Source of the DNA: Zoogloea sp.
GTDB taxonomy: Bacteria > Pseudomonadota > Gammaproteobacteria > Burkholderiales > Rhodocyclaceae
Direction: 5' to 3'
Length of the DNA: 35,397 nt
NCBI GenBank assembly: GCA_017309145.1
Contig: JAFLDU010000015.1
Location: forward strand, 1 to 35,397
Shown here: positions 15,306 to 21,711 of the stretch, piece by piece
How positions within the stretch are numbered: position 1 is the stretch's first letter
How the letters are laid out: every line of letters starts with the position of its first letter
Notes under the pieces: model-generated
What the model saw: the letters and a program-made list of their open reading frames with translations, nothing else
Databases searched by the model: none
What the model was told of the DNA's origin: nothing
Position numbers and translations under genes: made by a program

Positions 15306-17033
15306 TCAGGACGCCCCCTGATCATTTAGCTCTGGTCTTGGCAAGAGCACCTCTCGCCAACGCAAAGGTTCATCCTTTGAAATAGACTCCGCCAGTATCC
15401 GAAGTCCAGTGTGTTCAGGATAGTCATCTGCGGCTTCAACGACTACTTCTCTACAGCGAGCAAACGAGCCGACATCTCGGTAACGCTCAGCCACCTCGAG
15501 AGCGATGGCAGCCTCGAACAATCGAGGGAAGCGAATTCCGCTCTTGTTCCCTCGCCGACGGCGGTAGTTCTGGAGGGCACGATAATGCTCCTCAAGCGAC
15601 CACTTCGGAGCTTCTTCGAAAAAGGCATGAGCCACCAGTGCCTCTGAACATGCATCATCAAGGTCTTTTTGAATCAAGGCTTCCAGTTGGCTCGACCTTG
15701 GAATCTGCTTAGCCCCGATGATCGCGTTGAACATAACCAGCATCGCAAGGTAGGGACGCCGAGGGTTCAGCTTCATGTTCTGAGCTTGCGCTACGAATTT
15801 CTCGAGGACTTCACTGATGTCCGTAAGAGTTGCCCCCGGCAGATTCATTAGCACGCCTGCAAGCTCCTCCAAGAAGCCCTCAAGCTTGTTTCGGCCTGCC
15901 TCCGAGATATCCCCATCGACACGACTGATCCAGTAACTGGGCGCAAGTGGCACCCGCATGACCCCGGGAAGTTCCAGCATATACTCGTAGGGCTCGCTGT
16001 CGATCGTTGGCTGTCGCAGAATGAAGTTCATGATTACATGACGCATCAATCTTGAAAGTCCCTGCAGAGTCAGCATCTTGCATCGTCCGTCAAGTACCGT
16101 CTCGACGTAACCATTGCCCAACGTAACCATGTCGGGCAACTGCAGGAGTTGGTGAACATACTGGGATCTGACTTTGTACGCGGCTGCAAGCACTTCAGGG
16201 AGTTCGCTACGGCCGACTGGATGAGAGTCCTTTTCGAACGGGCCCTTGAAATAATCCGACGCCACGTTGCTGCCTACGAAGGCCTGGAACCTACGGCTCA
16301 AGGCCGTGTGCTCAAAGCTCAAAACTGCGTCCCTTACCTTTTCTGCAATATCACTGGATGCACCATCCAGTGCCTTATCGATAGCGAGACGCTTGTGCTC
16401 GGAGACGGACTCCCAGTCCGAAGTGTGACCATCGAAATCTTGTGTAAGTGACTCGCCTGCTGCGACCAAGAGAGTGTACGCCAGCTCTAGGTCGTCGAAA
16501 ACACGATGGAGTCCTGTGACATAGGTCCGGATTGCACGCATGACGCCAAGGTATGTCTTCCGATGAAGGCCTAGCAGATGATTGACAAATGTGACAAACA
16601 TCTCCAACTCGCCTGGTTGCGGGTGAACCTCTTTGTCAAATACTCGACGGAAAAACTTGCGGGGTGCCTCACCAGTAGCAATCCCCCTTTGGCCGCTGGT
16701 AAGTCTGCGAACCAAGTCAATGTCTGGCGAGCACGTACAATTGAGCGCAAAGCTGACAATCGTCGCCATGTCTTGAAGATATGGGTCAACACAGTGCGAC
16801 AGAATGATGAGCGGCCCCGACTTAGGGGTTTCTATCCGCTCGGTAAACTCATAAATCAGAGTCTTTGGGCTAGCAGCCAAGTCTGACGCCTGGAGAATGC
16901 GACCGAACAAGGGCGCCTCAAGCACATGCGCAGGCCAGCCCCCTAGGTGCAGGTTGGTGAAAAGGACACCGCGAAGGTGATTCTCCCTTTCAGTTTCTCG
17001 CGTGAAGAGCTTCCCAGTCGCGATTTGCAGCAT
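15306..17033 (-). CDS. Large protein with ApeA-like HEPN motif (candidate RNase-type defence protein)
   Basis: 575 residues. The middle (roughly 165-300) looks like an ApeA-type HEPN domain: LELAYTLLVAAGESLTQDF, and then AAYKVRSQYVHQL, where R289-x4-H294 fits the HEPN RNase signature (Rx4-6H). The N-terminal part (GKLFTRETERENHLRGVLF) and C-terminal ~270 residues are not recognised. HEPN proteins of this kind act as RNA-cutting toxins in abortive infection and in known ApeA anti-phage proteins. The gene is convergent with the membrane-protein gene. An IS630-type element begins 4 bp upstream of its ATG and separates it from its native Shine-Dalgarno GGAG (18146-18149), so present expression is doubtful. 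Confidence 0.78.
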   Translation of the reverse strand: MLQIATGKLFTRETERENHLRGVLFTNLHLGGWPAHVLEAPLFGRILQASDLAASPKTLIYEFTERIETPKSGPLIILSHCVDPYLQDMATIVSFALNCTCSPDIDLVRRLTSGQRGIATGEAPRKFFRRVFDKEVHPQPGELEMFVTFVNHLLGLHRKTYLGVMRAIRTYVTGLHRVFDDLELAYTLLVAAGESLTQDFDGHTSDWESVSEHKRLAIDKALDGASSDIAEKVRDAVLSFEHTALSRRFQAFVGSNVASDYFKGPFEKDSHPVGRSELPEVLAAAYKVRSQYVHQLLQLPDMVTLGNGYVETVLDGRCKMLTLQGLSRLMRHVIMNFILRQPTIDSEPYEYMLELPGVMRVPLAPSYWISRVDGDISEAGRNKLEGFLEELAGVLMNLPGATLTDISEVLEKFVAQAQNMKLNPRRPYLAMLVMFNAIIGAKQIPRSSQLEALIQKDLDDACSEALVAHAFFEEAPKWSLEEHYRALQNYRRRRGNKSGIRFPRLFEAAIALEVAERYRDVGSFARCREVVVEAADDYPEHTGLRILAESISKDEPLRWREVLLPRPELNDQGAS

Positions 17034-17037
17034 CAGC

Positions 17038-18142
17038 TACTAACCTTTCAGAAAGCATTGTCATAAACATGATAAAGTATGCGTATGAAATGCATGAGAA
17101 CGAACGATGGCCGCAAGCATGGGCGAGCCGCGTTGCCGGTGATGCGGCAACAAGCAATCAAGGCGATCCGTGAAGGCCAGGATGTGAATAGTGTTGCGGC
17201 GGCCTACGGCGTCAATGTGCGCAGCGTCTTTCGCTGGCTGGCTGATTTTGCCAACGGCGGTCAGAACGCCCTTCTGTCCAAGCCGATCCCGGGACGCCCG
17301 CCGAAGGTGAGTGCGGAAGAAATGCGCTGGCTGGCCCAGACGGTGAAAGACCACACCCCGCTGCAATTCAAGTTTGTTTTCGGTCTGTGGACGCTGTCGC
17401 TGATCGCGGCCCTGATTGAACGAGAATTCGGCAAGAAGCTCTCGCTGGCCTCGGTTAGCCGAATCATGAAGCTGTTGGGCTTCTCCGCTCAGAAGCCGCT
17501 TTACCAAGCCTGGCAGCAAGATGCGACGCTGGTGCGTACTTGGGAAACTGAGCTTTATCCCGCCATTCGCGCCGAAGCCAAAGCTTGCGGGGCGACGATC
17601 TACTTTGCTGATGAGTCGGGCATTCGTTCCGACTACCATACGGGCACGACTTGGGCGCCGGTGGGCGAAACGCCGGTGGTGGAAGTGACAGGACGTCGCT
17701 TCTCCCTGAATATGATTTCGGCAGTGAGTCCGCAAGGCGAATTTCGCTTCATGTTGCATGACGGCACGGTCAACGCGGAAATCTTCCGGGAATTCCTCAA
17801 GCGCCTGCTGATCGGTGCCAGCGGGCCAGTCTTCCTGATTCTCGATGGTCATCCGATTCACAAGGCGAAGTTGATCAAAACTCTTGTCGAGGCGCAGAAC
17901 GGCATGCTCAAGCTCTTTTACCTGCCGCCTTATTCGCCGCAGCTGAATCCTGACGAGCAAGTCTGGGCTCACGTCAAACGCAAGGTCGCCCGGCAGCTCG
18001 TGCAGTCCAAGGACGAAATGAAACGGCTGGCCCTCAGCGCTTTGCGCCGCATCCAGAAATTGCCCGCACTGGTGAAATCCTTCTTTCAACAGCCCGAGTG
18101 CCAATATGCCGCTATGTGACATTGTTTATGAGAAGGTTAGTA
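17038..18142 (+). mobile_element. IS630-family insertion sequence with TA target duplication
   Basis: A complete element of ~1.1 kb. The ends are an imperfect inverted repeat: TACTAACCTT at 17038-17047 matches the reverse complement of AAGGTTAGTA at 18133-18142, and over 26 bp 19 positions agree. The outermost TA (17038-17039 and 18141-18142) is the target duplication used by IS630/Tc1-mariner elements. It carries one transposase gene. It is inserted between the GGAG ribosome-binding site and the ATG of the HEPN gene on the other strand. Its base composition is less GC-rich than its surroundings. Confidence 0.92.
17079..18119 (+). CDS. IS630-family transposase
   Basis: 346 residues. The N-terminal HTH region (AIKAIREGQDVNSVAAAYGVNVRSVFRWLADF) is followed by a linker GRPPKVS. 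The DDE core shows YFADESGIRSDYH (first Asp), FLILDGHPIHKAK (second Asp) and FYLPPYSPQLNPDEQVWAHVKR (the Glu-containing block typical of IS630). The frame is intact, so the element may still be active. ATGs at 17079, 17085 and 17094 are all possible starts; none has a clear Shine-Dalgarno sequence. Confidence 0.95.
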   Translation: MRMKCMRTNDGRKHGRAALPVMRQQAIKAIREGQDVNSVAAAYGVNVRSVFRWLADFANGGQNALLSKPIPGRPPKVSAEEMRWLAQTVKDHTPLQFKFVFGLWTLSLIAALIEREFGKKLSLASVSRIMKLLGFSAQKPLYQAWQQDATLVRTWETELYPAIRAEAKACGATIYFADESGIRSDYHTGTTWAPVGETPVVEVTGRRFSLNMISAVSPQGEFRFMLHDGTVNAEIFREFLKRLLIGASGPVFLILDGHPIHKAKLIKTLVEAQNGMLKLFYLPPYSPQLNPDEQVWAHVKRKVARQLVQSKDEMKRLALSALRRIQKLPALVKSFFQQPECQYAAM

Positions 18143-18481
18143 TATCTCCACGACTTAGTCTGTGTATATCCAAAATGCACTGAATCCCGCCAGACTATGC
18201 TCATCCACTGATATAGAAATGCCCGGCCCCGGGGCGCCTTACCCGGTAGCGCTCATCATGGCCTGGTGGCCAAGGCGTCGGAAGGCTGTTTCCGAAGGGC
18301 CGGACATCCGAAGTATAGGGCACGCTCCCCGATCGGCGCATTGCCCTCCAACCAGCAAATCCTGCGCCATGCACACGCCCACACAAACCCGATGACATCA
18401 ACGATCACGTCTGGACTGTGCATGTAGTCCAAGCCCCCGAAACCGCTCCAAACGCGTTTAAGCGGCTTTCGACTTCAGATG
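18143..18481. other. Intergenic stretch without a recognised gene
   Basis: About 340 bases between the IS630 element and the terminator at 18482. The first bases hold the separated Shine-Dalgarno GGAG (minus strand, 18146-18149) and presumably the native promoter of the HEPN gene. Near 18439-18471 there is an imperfect inverted repeat: CCGCT (18443-18447) against AGCGG (18461-18465), flanking a palindromic AAACGCGTTT. A 77-codon frame at 18162-18395 has no family likeness and looks like chance. The boundary between the Mu-like module and the HEPN region must lie here or nearby, but I see no clear phage end. Confidence 0.45.
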
Positions 18482-18503
18482 AAAAGGGCGCCGAAGCGCC
18501 CCC
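18482..18503 (-). terminator. Rho-independent terminator of the zinc-finger gene
   Basis: On the minus strand GGGCGC-TTCG-GCGCCC is followed by TTTT. It lies 9 bp beyond the stop of the 18512-19156 gene. The hairpin is the same as the one at 19326. Confidence 0.75.
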
Positions 18504-18511
18504 TGAGAAAC

Positions 18512-19156
18512 TCACTGAACCTTTGCCTTCCGCCCCTTCTTCGGCGGATACCAGTAGCTCTTACCTTGAGGAATAACGCCATCGACACGCCCGTATCTCT
18601 CCACGACGGCCTTCACGGCTGCAGCGGGGAGATGCTCCAGGTCTCCGATGACGTACGAGACATAAGCCTCAAAGGTCGGATGCCGCTTCCAATAGGCGCT
18701 ATCGATAGCGGCGTCCAGGGAGCGATCAAACCATCCACGAGCGACCATTAGCAGGCCTTCCACCTGCCTATCTAGGGTATCTGCACGAAGCAGCTCATAC
18801 CCGGCCTTCTTCATGGCTTCGCGCTCCGCGTGCTGCTTCGGTGCATAGCCCAAATAGGTGGCCGCCTCCTCGAATGCGTCATGACGCTTCCGGTGAAGGG
18901 TACGCTCCGACGAGATGTCCGGATAAAAGGTGGTTCCGCAATAGGTACAAGTCAAGCCGCCTCCGTCGCCTTCAACGGTATTTTCAGCGACGGTTCGATC
19001 CCGCCATTTGTTCAGCTCATGGAAGCCTCTGACACCGAATAGCTCGGCGGCAGCCATGTCCTGAAGCTTGGTGAGACTGAGGTCGGGGTGCTCGGTGCGC
19101 AGCCGTTTGGCTTCACGCTTGACTGCTTGGATGTCGGAATAGGAAATAGTAGCCAT
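18512..19156 (-). CDS. Hypothetical protein with a C2H2-like zinc finger
   Basis: 214 residues. An N-terminal helical domain (VKREAKRLRTEHPDLSLTKLQDMAAAELFGVRGFHEL) resembles small helical domains found in phage and plasmid proteins. A single zinc finger follows with C-x2-C (CTYCG) and H-x3-H (LHRKRH) spaced as in DNA-binding C2H2 fingers. The C-terminal half has a YWKRHPTFEAYVSYVIGDLEHLP stretch and a basic end. GGAG 8 bp before the ATG supports the start. It has its own terminator and lies beyond the terminator of the Mu-like early operon, so it is a separate unit. Role unknown; it could be phage cargo. Confidence 0.7.
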   Translation of the reverse strand: MATISYSDIQAVKREAKRLRTEHPDLSLTKLQDMAAAELFGVRGFHELNKWRDRTVAENTVEGDGGGLTCTYCGTTFYPDISSERTLHRKRHDAFEEAATYLGYAPKQHAEREAMKKAGYELLRADTLDRQVEGLLMVARGWFDRSLDAAIDSAYWKRHPTFEAYVSYVIGDLEHLPAAAVKAVVERYGRVDGVIPQGKSYWYPPKKGRKAKVQ

Positions 19157-19325
19157 CTTGGGCTCCAGATTATTCTTCAGGGGTCCGAACCATGAAGGGG
19201 ATTGAATGTAGATCTGGCATGCCCTGTAGTGCAGGCCTGGTAGTGCATTGAGCTTTCGATTTCGGACAGAGGCGCCTACCGAGCACCTGTTTTCAGTTTA
19301 ATCACCGCCCAGAGCCTGCGTCAAC

Positions 19326-19347
19326 GAAAAAGGGCGCCGAAGCGCCC
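19326..19347 (-). terminator. Rho-independent terminator of the Mu-like early operon
   Basis: On the minus strand GGGCGC-TTCG-GCGCCC is followed by TTTTT. It lies ~25 bp beyond the last gene of the leftward operon (stop at 19373). Its stem and loop are identical to the terminator at 18482. Confidence 0.78.
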
Positions 19348-19372
19348 TCACCCCCTACCCCAGGATTTCCCG

Positions 19373-19696
19373 TTACTCACGCATGAACACCACGGCACCG
19401 GACTCCCCGGCCGCTGCCGCCGACGCCACATCAATCGCCCGCTCCAGGCGAGCATTCACCACCCGCAGCAAGGCCGCCAGCTCGTGGCCGCGAACGCTGA
19501 TCCCCTGATCATCACGGGCGCACTCCGCAAGACCGGCGACGGCGGCGAAGGCGGCATGGGCTTCCTGGGCATCATCCAGGACGGACACGAAACCGTTCCG
19601 CTCCTTCTCCCGGCTGCGCCTGTCCCCGAGCCGGAGTGCGCTCGCCGCCGCTTCGGCCAGTCGCTCGTACTGCTTGTCTTCCCATGTGCGGCTCAT
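19373..19696 (-). CDS. Small hypothetical protein, last gene of the Mu-like early operon
   Basis: 107 residues, alanine-rich and helical, with no membrane segment and no motif I recognise. It starts 3 bp after the gemA stop and ends just before a terminator, so it is certainly part of the same transcript. Small uncharacterised genes in this place are usual in Mu-like phages between gemA and mor; no Mor-like HTH is visible in it. Confidence 0.7.
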   Translation of the reverse strand: MSRTWEDKQYERLAEAAASALRLGDRRSREKERNGFVSVLDDAQEAHAAFAAVAGLAECARDDQGISVRGHELAALLRVVNARLERAIDVASAAAAGESGAVVFMRE

Positions 19697-19699
19697 CGG

Positions 19700-20173
19700 T
19701 CACTCCACTTTGTTGGCAGCCTTGCGGCCTTTGTTGTCGCTCATACCCTTTTTCTCCTCACGATCGGCCCACCACTTCTCAAGGCCAACCAGCACGCTGG
19801 CCATCGTTGCCTTGGTCAGGAAGCGCGGGTTATCCACCTTGCCCACGCGCTTCACGAAGCTGGCGAAGGCCTCACCATCCAGGCCGCCATCCAGCCCCAG
19901 CTTCTTGACCAGGCCACGGGCTGTCTTCCACTGGGCGTCGGTCGGCCGGTTGGCGCCCTTGCCGGCGATCACCCTCGCCGTGGCGGGCGCCTCGGCCAGA
20001 TAGCCGGCCGTGCGCAGTGTCTGCACCAGCGTGGCGAGCTGCCTGTCGCTCAGGTCGCTGCTGCTGCGCTTGCCGGTGTTCTTGGCCAGCCAGTCCCGAT
20101 AGGTCTCGTCATCCATGCCCATGCGGGACTTGGCGATGTGCACCATCGCGATCAGGGATTTTCTCGTCGTCAT
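19700..20173 (-). CDS. gemA: GemA-family protein (Mu gp16-like regulatory protein)
   Basis: 157 residues. The opening TTRKSLIAMVHIAKSRMGMDDETYRDWLAKNTGKRSSSDLS is the signature of the GemA family found in the early region of Mu-like phages. A second part (RPTDAQWKTARGLVKKLGLDGGLDGEAFASFVKRVGKVDNPRFLTKATMASVLVGLEKW) is also typical. In Mu, gemA affects host gene expression and DNA topology. It follows the unknown 20187 gene by 13 bp in the leftward operon. It confirms that the operon is from a Mu-like phage rather than a Tn7/Tn5053-type transposon. Confidence 0.9.
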   Translation of the reverse strand: MTTRKSLIAMVHIAKSRMGMDDETYRDWLAKNTGKRSSSDLSDRQLATLVQTLRTAGYLAEAPATARVIAGKGANRPTDAQWKTARGLVKKLGLDGGLDGEAFASFVKRVGKVDNPRFLTKATMASVLVGLEKWWADREEKKGMSDNKGRKAANKVE

Positions 20174-20186
20174 GCCCTGCCCTCCC

Positions 20187-20633
20187 TTACCTGGCCTGGC
20201 GCACCTGGCTGGCGCTCAGGTTGTCGACGCCGGGAAACTGCGAGGCCTCCCACAGGCGGAGCATGCGAAGCCAGGTTGCGAGCAAGCCCGACTCCATCGC
20301 GCGCTGCAGCCCTTTCCGTTCGCAGCAGTAAGCAAAGGCAAAGAGCAGCCAACGCAGCTCGTCGCTGTCTAGGTCCAGAATCCTCTGGGTACTCACCAGC
20401 TCCATCTGGACCACTTTGTCATCCCTTGCCGGGACGACGCGAACGTCGTTGAAGGCGTCGTACCCGTGCAGGGTTCGAAGCACCGCGAACAGCTCCTCGT
20501 CGGAGCACTCCTCGAGGCTGTCGCGATCCGTCACGTATTCCAAGACCGTCTCAAGGGTCATCGTCCGGCCACCGTGATGGATCCGCTTCATTGCCAGCGG
20601 GATGAGCTGCATCAAAGTCATGCGGGTTTCCAT
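20187..20633 (-). CDS. Hypothetical early protein of the Mu-like module
   Basis: 148 residues with mixed helices and no recognised motif. Its ATG overlaps the MuB stop by one base (TGATG), so it is translationally coupled. The position between muB and gemA is where Mu-like phages carry variable small early genes. The sequence has a conserved-looking acidic part (DRDSLEECSDEELFAVLRTLHGYDAF) and a Leu/Trp-rich end. No function can be assigned. Confidence 0.75.
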   Translation of the reverse strand: METRMTLMQLIPLAMKRIHHGGRTMTLETVLEYVTDRDSLEECSDEELFAVLRTLHGYDAFNDVRVVPARDDKVVQMELVSTQRILDLDSDELRWLLFAFAYCCERKGLQRAMESGLLATWLRMLRLWEASQFPGVDNLSASQVRQAR

Positions 20634-21631
20634 CAGCCCATCCTCCCGAATAGCTTGGCAGTCTCCAGGAAGTTCTCAGGGGTCACCTCTAGGTTCCGTG
20701 CGAGCATTTCGCCGAGTACGGCTTGAGCACCTCGCAAGCCTCCCTCACGGCCGGACTGGCATACAACCGTCATCACAGTCTGTTTCAGCTTGCGGCCAGA
20801 AAGCCCCTTGAAATCCATCCACGCGTCGACATCAACCTCGCTATTTCCGCCAAGCGCCAAATGCTGCGTGCGACTCGCGAGAGCGTCATAGTCGCTGCGC
20901 TTACCCCATACTGCAGTACGAAAGGAGGTGTTGCCGATCATTGCAACCGGGATTCCCGCTTGTTCATGGATATAGGACATGAAACGTAGGCCGGTCCCGC
21001 GCTCGGCAGGAATGCCGCACTCGTCCGCGATCAAGAAGTCCCCCGGTCTCAAAAGATCGAGAATGCGATCTAGTTTTCTGCTGACAGTTCCAGTCGGCGT
21101 TCCATACGGATCCAGAGCAGTCAAGATGGTGTCCAACACCCCCGCATCCCCCTTCGTACCGGGGCCAAATTCGAAGTAGACCGCTCCGGGCTCATTCGGT
21201 CTTCTTGGGAAATCATGGGCAACCGCGCGTGCCCCAAAAGTCTTTCCGATGCCGTTCGGCCCTGTAATGGCCTTCATCGAGCCCGTCTTGTAGCAGATGC
21301 TCAAAGCACCGTAGACGATGCCGAACGTCTCCGTCTCCGCGTGTATGGCTGTCATCGCCGAGCGTTCCGCATCCTCCTCGGTCAGCCAGCGCTCCAGCGC
21401 GAACAAATGCGCCTCAGCCTGACCACCAAACCACTCTTGGCCAATCAGGGGTCTGATGTTCTGCTCTGAAAGGAGCTTCTCCAGTTGCTCCCGGCCGAGA
21501 TCGACTTCGGATTCAGCACAGATCCGAGACACGCGAACCCCCGCAGCAATGTAAGCATTGACGCGATCCACAATCTTCTCAGCCCGGCTTTGGTCCATCG
21601 GGGCTTGCACAACCGTTACTTCTTCCTTCAT
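20633..21631 (-). CDS. MuB-like AAA+ ATPase, transposition target-selection protein
   Basis: 332 residues from ATG 21631, chosen because AGGAG lies 8 bp upstream; an ATG at 21661 has no such site. Residues 124-131 are the Walker A GPNGIGKT and 199-204 the Walker B FLIADE, followed by a sensor-type segment (VAMIGNTSF) as in MuB and TnsC/ExeA-like ATPases. An N-terminal helical DNA-binding-like part is present (ARGVRVSRICAESEVDLGREQLEKLL region). Family role: ATP-dependent binding of target DNA, stimulation of MuA and target immunity. It follows muA with a 64-bp gap holding two hairpins. Confidence 0.9.
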   Translation of the reverse strand: MKEEVTVVQAPMDQSRAEKIVDRVNAYIAAGVRVSRICAESEVDLGREQLEKLLSEQNIRPLIGQEWFGGQAEAHLFALERWLTEEDAERSAMTAIHAETETFGIVYGALSICYKTGSMKAITGPNGIGKTFGARAVAHDFPRRPNEPGAVYFEFGPGTKGDAGVLDTILTALDPYGTPTGTVSRKLDRILDLLRPGDFLIADECGIPAERGTGLRFMSYIHEQAGIPVAMIGNTSFRTAVWGKRSDYDALASRTQHLALGGNSEVDVDAWMDFKGLSGRKLKQTVMTVVCQSGREGGLRGAQAVLGEMLARNLEVTPENFLETAKLFGRMG

Positions 21632-21653
21632 GCTCTCAACTCCTGTTGTTTTG

Positions 21654-21711
21654 CGTGCCATTGGCGTGGCACGTTCAGTACGTGTTGGACAGGGCTCAAC
21701 CCCTGTCCAAC
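21654..21711 (-). other. Two hairpins at the muA-muB junction
   Basis: One hairpin pairs GTTGGACAGGG (21684-21694) with CCCTGTCCAAC (21701-21711) and contains the muA stop codon in its loop region. A second pairs CGTGCCA (21654-21660) with TGGCACG (21667-21673), just ahead of the muB ribosome-binding site. Neither is followed by a T-run on the minus strand. They may adjust the ratio of transposase to ATPase by pausing, RNA processing or translation. Confidence 0.55.

Noticed and set aside
17061..18122. A 353-codon minus-strand frame opposite the IS630 transposase
   Set aside because: Covers the IS almost exactly and has no domain, while the + frame carries a full DDE transposase.
18162..18395. 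A 77-codon frame after the IS630 element
   Set aside because: No Shine-Dalgarno sequence, no family likeness and unusual Pro/Arg composition; likely chance.
18430..18478. A Mu-type right end (minus strand TGAAGTCGAAAGCCGC)
   Set aside because: It looks slightly like the Mu right end, but its orientation points away from the Mu-like genes and no target duplication was found.
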